Shown one piece after another: positions 44,643 to 53,025 of a stretch of 64,000 nt of DNA. The notes beneath the pieces were generated by a model that saw nothing but the letters and a program-made list of their open reading frames with translations, did not search any database and was not told the DNA's origin. The first letter of the stretch is position 1. Every line of letters begins with the position of its first letter. The position numbers were made by a program, and so were the translations under genes. This stretch comes from Paragemmobacter kunshanensis (GTDB taxonomy: Bacteria > Pseudomonadota > Alphaproteobacteria > Rhodobacterales > Rhodobacteraceae), in the NCBI RefSeq assembly GCF_011059185.1, contig NZ_JAALFE010000001.1:186001-250000 (forward strand), read 5' to 3'.

Positions 44643-44978
44643 CCGTGACAGGCATCTGTCAGGCTGGTGCGGCAAAGTTGTCCACTTCTGACGACTTGGT
44701 TACCGAACCGTTACAAAATCCCTAAGATTATCAGGGATTTGCCATGTGGATGAAAATCTTTTCAATCATATCAAAGGCTTAAAAAACTGCCTAAAAATTG
44801 GGCAAGTCAAGGAAGGGGGCGGAAAACAAGGGAAATTCTGCGGTGTCGAAAACTTTCCCGCAGAGTTATCCACAAAAAGGGTGGACAGCTTTCCTCTTGC
44901 CCTCGGTCCTTGACCGTTGCAGCCAGAGGGGGGAATCGATGAGTTTCAGATGCAGGTGTAAACCTGAAGGCGGAAGGC
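44643..44978. promoter_or_regulatory. AT-rich intergenic region with DnaA box
   Basis: This 336-base gap before uvrC is clearly AT-rich at 44700-44860, unusual for this chromosome. It has a perfect DnaA box TTATCCACA at 44866-44874, a one-mismatch box on the minus strand (TCATCCACA, 44744-44752), looser TTGTCCACT-like words, and a stem-loop AAATCCCT...AGGGATTT at 44716-44740 that may terminate the SDR gene. It also must contain the uvrC promoter. Confidence 0.6.
44866..44874 (+). promoter_or_regulatory. DnaA box, perfect consensus TTATCCACA
   Basis: Exact match to the consensus DnaA binding site, 105 bases upstream of the uvrC start and flanked by an AT-rich block. Confidence 0.7.
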
Positions 44979-45023
44979 GTGCAGGACGGGGTGCAGGACG
45001 GGACTGAGGACGGGGTGCAGGGT
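44979..45023 (+). repeat. Tandem repeat in the uvrC 5-prime end
   Basis: Two exact 12-base units GTGCAGGACGGG are followed by a variant ACTGAGGACGGG and a partial GTGCAGGG. Each full exact unit provides a GTG start candidate. Confidence 0.85.
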
Positions 45024-46889
45024 GCCCCCGAGGCGGGCGAGAAGGCCCCGCTGGGCCATGATGTGATCCACGGCTATCTGCGGACGCTGGATTCCTCGCC
45101 CGGGGTTTACCGGATGCTGAACGCCAAGGCCGAGGTGCTGTATGTCGGCAAGGCGCGGAACCTGAAGGCGCGGGTGTCGAATTATTCCCGCCCCTCGCCC
45201 CAGCATTCGGGGCGCATCGCGCGGATGATCAGCGAAACCGCGTCGATGATGTTCCTGACGACGCGGACGGAGACCGAGGCGCTGCTGCTGGAGCAGAACC
45301 TGATCAAGCAGTTGAAGCCGCGCTACAATGTGCTTTTGCGTGACGACAAATCCTTTCCGAACATCCTGATCGGGAAGGAACATGCCTTTCCGCAGATCAA
45401 GAAGCATCGCGGCAAGCGGAGCGAGAAGGGAAGTTACTTCGGCCCGTTTGCCAGTGCGGGGGCGGTGAACCGGACGCTGAACCAGTTGCAGAAGGTGTTC
45501 CTGCTGCGGAACTGTTCGGACAGCATGTTCGAAAGCCGGACGCGGCCCTGCCTTCTGTTCCAGATCAAGCGCTGTTCCGCGCCTTGCGTGGGCCGAGTGA
45601 CGGCCGAGCAATATGCGGCGCAGGTGTCGGATGCCGAGCGGTTTCTGGAGGGCAAGACGACCGAGGTGCAGGCGCAATTGGCCAGCCAGATGGCCGAGGC
45701 GGCGGAGGCGATGGAGTTCGAGCGGGCGGCCGCGCTGCGCGACCGTATCCGGGCGCTGACTCAGGTGCAGCAGGCGCAGGGGATCAACCCGCGCGGGGTG
45801 GCCGAGGCGGATGTGATCGCGCTGCATCTGGAAGGCGGGCAGGCCTGCGTGCAGGTCTTCTTCATCCGGGCCAATCAAAGCTGGGGGAACCGGGATTTCT
45901 ATCCGCGCACGGGTTCGGGGGCGGAGGAGAGCGAGATACTCGAGGCCTTCGTCACCCAGTTCTATGACGACAAGGACCCGCCGCGCCTGATCCTGCTGTC
46001 GCATCCGGTGGAGAATGAGGATCTGGTGTCGGCGGCGCTGGCCGAACGGGCGGGACGGAAGGTGGAGATCGCCGTGCCGCAGCGGGGCGAGAAGGCGGAG
46101 CTGGTGGAGAATGCCGCGCGCAACGCGAAGGAATCGCTGGCGCGGCGGATGGCGGAGGGGGCCGCGCAGTCCAAGCTGCTGGCGGGGTTGGCGGAGGCTT
46201 TCGACCTTGATGCTCCGCCGCGGCGGATCGAGGTTTATGACAACGCGCATATCCAGGGCGCGGATGCCGTGGGGGGGATGATCGTCGCCGGGGCGGAGGG
46301 GTTCATCAAGGGGCAGTACCGCAAGTTCAACATCAAGGGCGAGGCGGGACGTGCCGGGGACGACTTCGGGATGATGAAGGAAGTGCTGACGCGGCGGTTC
46401 GAGCGGCTGTTGAAGGAGGACCCGGAGCGGAAATCGGATGCCTGGCCGGACCTGTTGGTGATCGACGGGGGCGCGGGGCAGGTATCGGCGGTGGGCGAGA
46501 TTCTGGCAGAGCTTGGGGTTGATGACGTGCCCTATATCGGGGTGGCCAAGGGGATCGACCGGGATGCCGGGAAGGAGGAATTCCACCGCCCCGGAGAGCC
46601 GCCCTTTGCCCTGCAACGCAACGATCCGGTTCTCTATTTCGTGCAGCGCCTGCGGGACGAGGCGCATCGCTGGGCCAATGGCGCGCATCGGGCGAAGCGG
46701 GCGAAGGCGGTGGGGGCCACGCCCCTGGACGATATTCCGGGCGTGGGGGCGACGCGCAAGCGGGCGCTGCTGGCGCATTTCGGCAGCGCGAAGGCGGTGT
46801 CGCGGGCGGGGTTGTCGGATCTGATGGCGGTGGACGGGATCAGCGAGGCGATGGCGCAGGCGATCCATGATTATTTCCACGACCGTTAG
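44979..46889 (+). CDS. uvrC: UvrC excinuclease subunit
   Basis: UvrC makes both incisions in nucleotide excision repair. The 636-residue protein has the GIY-YIG nuclease domain ([21 protein letters not shown]), the UvrB-binding helix ([20 protein letters not shown]), the RNase H-like C-terminal nuclease ([10 protein letters not shown]) and the final helix-hairpin-helix ([20 protein letters not shown]). The GTG at 44979 is used; a 12-base tandem repeat at 44979-45013 encodes a VQDG-type N-terminal tail, so a start further in (GTG 44991) is possible. Confidence 0.95.
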   Translation: MQDGVQDGTEDGVQGAPEAGEKAPLGHDVIHGYLRTLDSSPGVYRMLNAKAEVLYVGKARNLKARVSNYSRPSPQHSGRIARMISETASMMFLTTRTETEALLLEQNLIKQLKPRYNVLLRDDKSFPNILIGKEHAFPQIKKHRGKRSEKGSYFGPFASAGAVNRTLNQLQKVFLLRNCSDSMFESRTRPCLLFQIKRCSAPCVGRVTAEQYAAQVSDAERFLEGKTTEVQAQLASQMAEAAEAMEFERAAALRDRIRALTQVQQAQGINPRGVAEADVIALHLEGGQACVQVFFIRANQSWGNRDFYPRTGSGAEESEILEAFVTQFYDDKDPPRLILLSHPVENEDLVSAALAERAGRKVEIAVPQRGEKAELVENAARNAKESLARRMAEGAAQSKLLAGLAEAFDLDAPPRRIEVYDNAHIQGADAVGGMIVAGAEGFIKGQYRKFNIKGEAGRAGDDFGMMKEVLTRRFERLLKEDPERKSDAWPDLLVIDGGAGQVSAVGEILAELGVDDVPYIGVAKGIDRDAGKEEFHRPGEPPFALQRNDPVLYFVQRLRDEAHRWANGAHRAKRAKAVGATPLDDIPGVGATRKRALLAHFGSAKAVSRAGLSDLMAVDGISEAMAQAIHDYFHDR

Positions 46890-46913
46890 CGTGGCGGGGT
46901 GAACCCCTTCAAT

Positions 46914-46931
46914 GGCGGGGTGAACCCCGCC
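46914..46931. repeat. Palindromic repeat between convergent uvrC and rbfA
   Basis: GGCGGGG-TGAA-CCCCGCC followed by CTACG. A related copy (GGCGGG-TTCAA-CCCGCC followed by CCTACG) is at 63922-63938. The preceding sequence (46892-46907) contains another partial copy, GTGGCGGGGTGAACCC. Probably a bidirectional terminator. Confidence 0.75.
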
Positions 46932-47366
46932 CTACGGCGCGTCGGGATCAGGTTCGGCGTCGTCGCCCGGGGCGGAGAGGTCGCGCTGGACCTTTTCGTC
47001 GGAGAAGAGGCGGCGGGTTTCATCCAGACGGTCGAAGGTTTCATCCGGGCGGAAGCGCAGGTCGGGGGCGTATTTCAGCGTCATCTCGGCCCCGAGGCGG
47101 CGGCGGAGTTCGTGCTTGTTCCGGGCAAGGGCGGCGATGGCCTCTTCCACGGTGACGGAGCCCATGAGGGGCATGACATAGACGGTCGCGACCTTGAGGT
47201 CGGGGGAGCAGGACACCTCGCCCACGGTGATGGACATGCGGTTCAGGTCGGGGTCGTGGATTTCGGCCCGGTTCAGCACGTCAGACAGCGTGCGGCGGAT
47301 GAGTTCGCCCACGCGGAGCTGGCGTTGCGAGGGGCCGTTGCCCGAGGAGAAGCGCTTGTTCGACAT
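46932..47366 (-). CDS. rbfA: Ribosome-binding factor A
   Basis: The 144-residue RbfA binds the 30S precursor and aids 16S rRNA 5-prime processing. It has the KH-like fold words [37 protein letters not shown] and [19 protein letters not shown]. The ATG at 47366 opens with [19 protein letters not shown], typical of Rhodobacteraceae. It diverges from dapB. Confidence 0.94.
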   Translation of the reverse strand: MSNKRFSSGNGPSQRQLRVGELIRRTLSDVLNRAEIHDPDLNRMSITVGEVSCSPDLKVATVYVMPLMGSVTVEEAIAALARNKHELRRRLGAEMTLKYAPDLRFRPDETFDRLDETRRLFSDEKVQRDLSAPGDDAEPDPDAP

Positions 47367-47462
47367 GGGTTCCACATAGGCCCTTTGCGCCCCGCCCGCA
47401 ACGGCGGGCTTTCGCGGGGGGCGGGGAGCGGCTAAAGGGGCGGAAAGCGCGTGGAGGACAGC

Positions 47463-48272
47463 ATGGCCGATCTGCCGGGGATTGTGGTGACGGGGGCGTC
47501 GGGCCGGATGGGCCAGATGCTGGTGCGGACGATCGGGGCGTCGGACAAGGCGCGGCTGGTGGGCTGTGTGGAGCGCAGCGGCCACGCCTGGGTGGGGCGC
47601 GACATCGGGGAATGCATGGGGGGGGCGGCAGTCGGCGTGGTGGTGACGGATGATCCGCTGGAAGCTTTCGCGAAGGCGCAGGCGGTGATCGACTTTACGG
47701 CGCCTGCCGCGACGGTGGAATTCGCGGCACTGGCGGCGCAGGCCCGGGCCGTGCATGTGATCGGCACGACGGGGCTGGAGGCGGCGCATCTGGCCAAGAT
47801 CGAAGCGGCGGCGCGCCATGCGGTGATCGTGCGGGCGGGGAACATGAGCCTTGGGGTCAACCTGCTGGTGCGGTTGACGCAGAAGATCGCGGCGGCGCTG
47901 GACGAGGATTGGGATGTGGAGATCGTCGAGGCGCATCACCGGATGAAGGTGGATGCGCCGTCAGGGACGGCGCTGATGCTGGGTCAGGCGGCGGCCGAGG
48001 GGCGGGGCGTCGATCTGGAGGCGGCGATGGACAGCGGGCGGCACGGCATCACCGGGGCGCGCAAGCGGGGGGCGATCGGGTTTGCCGCCGTGCGGGGCGG
48101 GGATATCGTGGGCGAGCATGACGTGATCTTTGCCGCCGATGGCGAGCGGGTGATCCTGCGGCATGTGGCGACCGACCGCGCGATCTTTGCGCGGGGCGCG
48201 CTGCGGGCGGCGATCTGGGGGCAGGGCGCGAAGCCGGGGCAATATGACATGATGGATGTGCTGGGGCTTTAA
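47463..48272 (+). CDS. dapB: 4-hydroxy-tetrahydrodipicolinate reductase
   Basis: DapB reduces the dipicolinate precursor in lysine and diaminopimelate synthesis. The 269-residue protein has the NAD(P)H motif [23 protein letters not shown], and the catalytic [21 protein letters not shown] lies six bases before the ATG. Confidence 0.96.
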   Translation: MADLPGIVVTGASGRMGQMLVRTIGASDKARLVGCVERSGHAWVGRDIGECMGGAAVGVVVTDDPLEAFAKAQAVIDFTAPAATVEFAALAAQARAVHVIGTTGLEAAHLAKIEAAARHAVIVRAGNMSLGVNLLVRLTQKIAAALDEDWDVEIVEAHHRMKVDAPSGTALMLGQAAAEGRGVDLEAAMDSGRHGITGARKRGAIGFAAVRGGDIVGEHDVIFAADGERVILRHVATDRAIFARGALRAAIWGQGAKPGQYDMMDVLGL

Positions 48273-48386
48273 CGCCCCTGCAACCATCACTTGCCTGTGA
48301 AATTGACAGGCCCGCCTGTTGCGGTATTGATCTGGTCTGCACGCCGCGTCGTATGCCTTCTGTCATCCGTGATCGGAGCCGTCGTC

Positions 48387-48752
48387 ATGTTCATCCGCTG
48401 CCTTTCCGCCAGTCTGATCTGCCTTGCCGCCCTGCCCGCCCAGGCGGAGAGCTTTTCGCGCATCAGCGACCGTTCGGATTTCATCGAAACCGTGCAGGGC
48501 CGCGAATTGCGGCTGGGCATGTTCGGGATTTCGCTGAAGGTTGAAGAGGATGGCGAGATCCGGGGCCGGGCGCTGGGCTGGGATGTGACGGGCACCTGGG
48601 AGTGGCAGGACGGGTATTTCTGCCGCGAGATGGATTGGTCGGGCTATCCGATCCCGAAGAACTGCCAGTTGGTCGAGGCGAAGGGGGGCGAGGAGATCCG
48701 CTTCACCGTCGACAAGGGGGCGGGTGATTCCGCTTCGTTCAAGCTGCGCTGA
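48387..48752 (+). CDS. Small secreted protein of unknown function
   Basis: The 121-residue protein has a signal peptide (about MFIRCLSASLICLAALPAQA) and a compact mature domain with two cysteines (YFCREMDW and PKNCQLVE) that could form a disulfide. Similar proteins next to dapB are sometimes mislabelled dihydrodipicolinate reductase; there is no such domain. The ATG at 48387 starts directly at the signal peptide. Followed by two hairpins, the second a good terminator. Confidence 0.75.
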   Translation: MFIRCLSASLICLAALPAQAESFSRISDRSDFIETVQGRELRLGMFGISLKVEEDGEIRGRALGWDVTGTWEWQDGYFCREMDWSGYPIPKNCQLVEAKGGEEIRFTVDKGAGDSASFKLR

Positions 48753-48766
48753 GGCGCGGGCAGGAA

Positions 48767-48787
48767 CGATTTTTCTGCGAAAAATCG
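48767..48787 (+). repeat. Hairpin CGATTTTT / AAAAATCG
   Basis: An eight-base stem with loop CTGCG, immediately before the terminator at 48789. The loop word and style are like the four-hairpin cluster at 50358-50470. Confidence 0.75.
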
Positions 48788-48788
48788 G

Positions 48789-48813
48789 GGTCCGGTTTGC
48801 AACCGGACCTTTT
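48789..48813 (+). terminator. Rho-independent terminator
   Basis: A nine-base perfect stem GGTCCGGTT-TGC-AACCGGACC followed by TTTT. It ends the transcript of the small secreted protein gene (and perhaps dapB). Confidence 0.8.
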
Positions 48814-48860
48814 CCGTGGCGCGGGGCGAGGAGACTTGCAGACGGGCCGTGGTCCAGGGA

Positions 48861-49046
48861 TCAGAAGTCGATGGCGAGGCCCTTCTTCTCCCAATCGCCG
48901 TAACGCACAGGTTCGGGCCCGTCACGCCCGCCCAGTTCGGGGGGCAGGGGCTGCGCCTTGGCGGCTTTGCGCCGTTCTTCCGCCTCGGCCAGGGCGCGCA
49001 GGGCGGCGGGGGGCAGATCGGGCCGGGCGGACGGTTCATCCATCAT
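48861..49046 (-). CDS. SdhAF4/DUF1674 succinate dehydrogenase assembly factor
   Basis: The 61-residue protein ends with the family signature GGRDGPEPVRYGDWEKKGLA followed by IDF. In eukaryotes SDHAF4 helps mature the flavinylated SdhA subunit; bacterial homologues share the C-terminal motif. AAGGA lies nine bases before the ATG. It is divergent from rsmB. Confidence 0.88.
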   Translation of the reverse strand: MMDEPSARPDLPPAALRALAEAEERRKAAKAQPLPPELGGRDGPEPVRYGDWEKKGLAIDF

Positions 49047-49111
49047 GGCAAGGGTTCCTTGTGACGCCCCGTTGATATACGCCCTTGCGGCAGCGGAACA
49101 AGGGTGACGGC

Positions 49112-50368
49112 ATGGCGGTTGAGGGATTGGCGGCGCGGGCGGCGGCGGTGGGATTGCTGGGCGCGGTGCTGGGCGAGGGGCGGATGCTGGCCGAGGTTCT
49201 GGCGGATCCGCAGGGCCCGCTGCAGGGCCTGCCTCCGGCCGAGCGGGCGCGGGCGCAGCGGTTGACCTTGGCGGTGCTGCGACATGTGGAGGGCGTGGAC
49301 CGGCTGCTGGAGCCGCATCTGCGCAAGGCCCCGCCGCGCATGGTGCGCGATGTGCTGCGCCTGGCGGTGGTAGAGATCGGCATGGGCGGGGCGGCGCATG
49401 GCGCGGTGAATGCCGCGGTCGAAATCGTCCGGCGCGGGAAGCGGACCGGGGCCTATGCCGGGCTGGTGAATGCCGTGCTGCGCAAGGTGCCGGAGGCGCC
49501 CTTTGCCGGAATGGTGCCACAGCGCATGCCGCGCTGGCTGCGCCAGCCCCTTGTGCATGCCTATGGGCGCGAGGCGGTTTCCGCGATCGAGGCGGTGCAG
49601 GCGGGGGTGCCGCCGCTGGACCTGACGCTGCGCGCGGGGGCGGTGGCGCCGGAGGGCGAAATGCTGCCGACGGGATCGCTGCGGCTGGAGGAGAAGGGGC
49701 AGGTATCGGCGCTGGCGGGATATGAGGCCGGGGGCTGGTGGGTGCAGGATGCCGCCGCTGCGCTGGCCGTGCGGCTGCTTGCACCGGTGGCGGGGGAGCG
49801 GGTGCTGGACCTGTGTTCCGCACCCGGGGGGAAGACGTTGCAGATCGCCGCGAGCGGGGCGCAGGTGGTGGCGGTCGATCTGTCGGGCGCGCGGATGGGG
49901 CGGGTGCGGGAGAACCTTGTGCGCTGCGGTCTTCAGGCGGAGCTGGTGGTGGCTGATGCGCTGGTCTGGGAGCCGGGGGAGAGGTTCGACGCGGTGCTGC
50001 TGGATGCGCCCTGTTCGGCGACGGGGACGATCCGGCGGCATCCCGACCTGCCCTTCGTGAAGGACGGGTCGGAGGTGGAGGGGCTGGTCGCCTTGCAGGC
50101 GGCGCTGCTGGACCGGGCCCTGGGCATGGTGAAGCCGGGGGGGCGGGTGGTGTTCTGCACCTGCTCGCTTCTGCCCGAGGAAGGCGAGGGGCAGTTGGCC
50201 GCCGCGCTGGCGCGGCATCCGGGGTTGCGGGTGGAGCGGGTGGAGGTGCCGGGGGTCGATCCGGCCTGGTGGACGGAGGCGGGCGGGCTGCGGCTGCGGC
50301 CCGATCTGTGGGCCGCGCGCGGGGGGATGGACGGGTTCTTCATGGCGCGGTTGGAAGGCGTTTTCTGA
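49112..50368 (+). CDS. RsmB 16S rRNA m5C methyltransferase
   Basis: The 418-residue protein has an N-terminal NusB-like helical domain (LTLAVLRHVEGVDRLLEPHL, GAVNAAVEIVRRGKRTGAYAG) and a C-terminal SAM domain with VLDLCSAPGGKTLQIA, LLDAPCSATGTIRRHPD and FCTCSLLPEEGE, i.e. both cysteines of RNA m5C methyltransferases. AAGGGTGA lies ahead of the ATG at 49112. Its stop codon lies within the first of four hairpins. Confidence 0.92.
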   Translation: MAVEGLAARAAAVGLLGAVLGEGRMLAEVLADPQGPLQGLPPAERARAQRLTLAVLRHVEGVDRLLEPHLRKAPPRMVRDVLRLAVVEIGMGGAAHGAVNAAVEIVRRGKRTGAYAGLVNAVLRKVPEAPFAGMVPQRMPRWLRQPLVHAYGREAVSAIEAVQAGVPPLDLTLRAGAVAPEGEMLPTGSLRLEEKGQVSALAGYEAGGWWVQDAAAALAVRLLAPVAGERVLDLCSAPGGKTLQIAASGAQVVAVDLSGARMGRVRENLVRCGLQAELVVADALVWEPGERFDAVLLDAPCSATGTIRRHPDLPFVKDGSEVEGLVALQAALLDRALGMVKPGGRVVFCTCSLLPEEGEGQLAAALARHPGLRVERVEVPGVDPAWWTEAGGLRLRPDLWAARGGMDGFFMARLEGVF

Positions 50369-50470
50369 CGCAGAAAACGCGCAAATTCCTGACGCAGGAA
50401 TTTGACCGACGTTGCGCGGTTCCCCGAAATCTGCGTCAGATTTCGGCGCGTTTTCTGCGACAGAAAACGC
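50358..50470. repeat. Cluster of four same-design hairpins between convergent genes
   Basis: Four palindromes follow one another: GCGTTTTCTG-ACG-CAGAAAACGC (50358-50380), CAAATTCCTG-ACG-CAGGAATTTG (50382-50404), CCGAAATCTG-CGT-CAGATTTCGG (50424-50446) and GCGTTTTCTG-CGA-CAGAAAACGC (50448-50470). All have ten-base perfect stems, three-base loops and end the left arm in CTG and begin the right arm in CAG. The first and last share the same stem. The outer two overlap the stop codons of rsmB and of the convergent SDR gene. Confidence 0.95.
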
Positions 50471-51207
50471 TACTTCGGTGCGAACAGCCGGTAATAGGCC
50501 CAATCCGGCAGGAATTGCGACAGGCGGAACACCCAGGCGAAGGGGATGGGGAAGCTGTTGGAGAAGTGGTCGGTGTTCATGTGTTCGAACATGATCTGCG
50601 CCGCCTGCCCCGGCTCCATGATCTGGGGCATGTTGAAATCGTTCTTGTCGGTGAGGCGCGTCCTGATGAAGCCGGGATTGCAGAGCTGCACCTCGACGCC
50701 CGTGCCGCGCAGGTCGCAATACATCGATTCCGCCAGCGACATCGTGCCTGCCTTCGAGGCGCAATAGCCGATGGCACCGGGCAGGCCGCGGAAGCCCGAG
50801 AGCGAGCCGGTAATGACGACGTGGCCGCTGCGGCGTTCCACCATGCCGGGGATCACCGCGCCCATGACGCGGGCGCAGCCGGTGAGGTTGATGTTGCACA
50901 TCGCCTCGACCGCGTCGGGATCCCAAGCTTGCGCCTTCATCGGGGTATAGACCCCGGCGAGGAAGACCACGCCATCCAGATGGCCGGCCTGCGCCGCCGC
51001 TTCGCGGACGGATTGGGTGGAGGCCACGTCGCAGGGGATGGGGGTGGCGCGGCCTGGCAGGCGGGCTATGGCCTCGGCCAGCCTGTCGGGCGAGCGGGCG
51101 GAGAGGATCAGTTCGGCCCCGGCGTTGGAGAGGCGCTGCGCGAGGGCGAGGCCTAGGCCTTCGGAGGCCCCGACAAGCCAGTAGCGTTTGCCGCGAAACT
51201 CCCTCAT
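50470..51207 (-). CDS. Short-chain dehydrogenase of the RpoE-linked operon
   Basis: The 245-residue SDR has YWLVGASEGLGLALAQRL for cofactor, VFLAGVYTPM, ITGSLSGFRG and the catalytic YCASKAGTMSLAES. It is the last of five genes on the minus strand that share ATGA-type overlaps and a promoter at 55097-55126. The order (SDR, DUF3833, MFS, DUF1365, FAD oxidoreductase, then divergent rpoE-chrR) matches my recollection of the R. sphaeroides RSP1087-1091 operon of the singlet oxygen response. Confidence 0.9.
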   Translation of the reverse strand: MREFRGKRYWLVGASEGLGLALAQRLSNAGAELILSARSPDRLAEAIARLPGRATPIPCDVASTQSVREAAAQAGHLDGVVFLAGVYTPMKAQAWDPDAVEAMCNINLTGCARVMGAVIPGMVERRSGHVVITGSLSGFRGLPGAIGYCASKAGTMSLAESMYCDLRGTGVEVQLCNPGFIRTRLTDKNDFNMPQIMEPGQAAQIMFEHMNTDHFSNSFPIPFAWVFRLSQFLPDWAYYRLFAPK

Positions 51208-51764
51208 GCCGGGATCCGGCGCATGGTAGCCACGAGTTCGGCCACGGTGATGCCGAACTTGGTGAACTGGCTGCGGTTCATGATCGTGCCGTTTTCCATC
51301 AGATACATCCAGTCGGTCACGTTGAGGACGTGGCCGCCCGCCTCTTCGTCCAGCTTGATCCGGTAGCGCAACTGGACGCCGGCCCCTTCGGCACGGCCCG
51401 CACCGGGACCGACGACATCGGCGGCCTCGGCCTTGATGGAGCCGTCATTGGAGAGGTAGAGCCGCCATTCGCGATCCTGCTTGCGGCCGGAATCGTAGTG
51501 GAAGCGTTCCTTGAGGATGCCGACATTGCCATCCCAGACGCCCTCCATTTCCGCCACGAAGCGCGAGGCGACGCGGCCGGTGGGGCCGTAGATGACGCCT
51601 TCGCAGAGGATGGGGCCGGAAAGATGAGTGCGCAGGTCGAAGCGCGGGCCGCGCCCGGCCAGATCGGCGGGCCGCTGGGTGCGGAAGCCGATGAAGCGGG
51701 ATTTCATCGCGATGAGGACGAGCGTGATCAGGACGCCGAGGAGAAGCGAGAAGAAGGGTGTCAT
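51204..51764 (-). CDS. DUF3833-like protein
   Basis: The 186-residue protein has an N-terminal membrane anchor (FFSLLLGVLITLVLIAMK) and a beta-rich domain with DLRTHLSGPILCEGVIYGP, ERFHYDSGRKQDREWRLY and ending YLMENGTIMNRSQFTKFG. This is the DUF3833 pattern; members lie beside DUF1365 and FAD oxidoreductase genes. Function unknown. The ATG at 51764 follows the MFS stop by one base. Confidence 0.85.
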   Translation of the reverse strand: MTPFFSLLLGVLITLVLIAMKSRFIGFRTQRPADLAGRGPRFDLRTHLSGPILCEGVIYGPTGRVASRFVAEMEGVWDGNVGILKERFHYDSGRKQDREWRLYLSNDGSIKAEAADVVGPGAGRAEGAGVQLRYRIKLDEEAGGHVLNVTDWMYLMENGTIMNRSQFTKFGITVAELVATMRRIPA

Positions 51765-51765
51765 G

Positions 51766-53025
51766 TCAGACCTCCGGAACCTTGGTGGCAGCCAGAAGCG
51801 CAATGGCCAGCACCTTGAGGGCGCAGGGAACCAGCGCGTAGGAAACAGATAGGGCGAAAAGCGCGGAAGGCGCGTTCTCCGCACCGGGGGTGAAGCCTGC
51901 CGCCTGCAGCGCGGGCAGGAGCGTGCCTGCGGCAAGGGCGAGCGAGAGTTTCGAGACGAAGGACCAGAGGCCGAAGGCGGCCCCTTCGCCGCCCTGCCCG
52001 ATCTGGCCGAGGCGGCGGGCAAAGAGCGCGGGCAGCAGCACCATGTCGGCCCCGAGCGCCGCGCCGGAGGCGGCGCAGATCACGGCGAAGGCCAGGACAT
52101 CGCCCGCGCCCAGGGTGGCTGCCCAGAGGAAGGAGGCGATGGCCAGCGCCATGCCGGCAAGCAGGACGGGCTTTGCGCCGTGGTTGCGGGCGGCGCGCGA
52201 CCAGAGCGGGGTGGAAAGCGCGGCCGACAGGAAGAAGAGCAGGAGGAGCGGGCCTTCCATGCCGGGGGCCATGAGGCGGCTTTCGACGAAGAAGAGGAAA
52301 AGCGTGGAGGTGACGGCCACGGGGGCGGCGTTCAGCAGCGCAATCAGCAGCAGGCGCCGCGCGAGGGGATCGCCCAAGGCCGGGCGGAAGGCGGCGAGGG
52401 GGTTGTCGAAGCTGCCCCCCTGCCCCGACCACTGATCGCGCATCGCGATTGTGGCGAGGATCGCCAGCAGCACGAAGAGCGCGGCGAAGGCGGCGAAGGG
52501 GTTGCCGGTCAGGCCAGCGAGCGCCACGGGGGCGACGGCGGCGATGCAGACCCCGGCCAGCGAGCCGCCTTCGCGCCAGCCTGCCAGTTGAAGATGGCCC
52601 TGCGGGCCGAGCGTGGCGGCCTTGGCCACACCTTCGGCATAGAAGGTGATCGTCAGGAAGGAGAAGGCGGTGAACAGCGCCGAAAGCGTAAGCGCGAACC
52701 ACAGGAGCGGCGCGACGGGCGGGGTGATGGCGAACAGGGCCAGCATGGCGCAGGCCATGATGGCCGTCGCGAGGGCAACCCAGAGCCCGCGGCGGGCGCG
52801 GCCGCGTTCGGCCAGCCAGCCGAGAACGGGATCCTGTACGACATCGAAGAGGCGCAGCAGCGCCAGAACCCCCCCGAGGGCGGCAAGCGACAGGCCGTAG
52901 CTGTCGACATAGAATTTCGGGGCATGGATATAGATGGGCAGCCCCGCCATTGCGATGAGGGCGGCGAACAAGCTCCACCCGGCAAGCCCTGCCCGGGGCG
53001 TGGTGGCAGGCAGGGCCGCGGTCAT
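51766..53025 (-). CDS. MFS transporter of the glycoside-pentoside-hexuronide symporter type
   Basis: The 419-residue protein has about 12 membrane segments and the GPH-family word VVQDPVLGWLAERGRARRG in the first half. In R. sphaeroides the equivalent gene in the RpoE operon is annotated as a sugar/cation symporter. A lipid-related substrate would fit its neighbours but is not shown. Its ATG overlaps the DUF1365 stop. Confidence 0.87.
   Translation of the reverse strand: MTAALPATTPRAGLAGWSLFAALIAMAGLPIYIHAPKFYVDSYGLSLAALGGVLALLRLFDVVQDPVLGWLAERGRARRGLWVALATAIMACAMLALFAITPPVAPLLWFALTLSALFTAFSFLTITFYAEGVAKAATLGPQGHLQLAGWREGGSLAGVCIAAVAPVALAGLTGNPFAAFAALFVLLAILATIAMRDQWSGQGGSFDNPLAAFRPALGDPLARRLLLIALLNAAPVAVTSTLFLFFVESRLMAPGMEGPLLLLFFLSAALSTPLWSRAARNHGAKPVLLAGMALAIASFLWAATLGAGDVLAFAVICAASGAALGADMVLLPALFARRLGQIGQGGEGAAFGLWSFVSKLSLALAAGTLLPALQAAGFTPGAENAPSALFALSVSYALVPCALKVLAIALLAATKVPEV

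Noticed and set aside
44946-46880. 644-codon minus-strand frame opposite uvrC
   Set aside because: Arg/His/Leu-rich shadow with no family match; uvrC motifs on the plus strand are decisive.
49043-50926. 627-codon minus-strand frame opposite rsmB and across the hairpin cluster
   Set aside because: Shadow of rsmB; crosses a convergent junction and the terminator-like hairpins.
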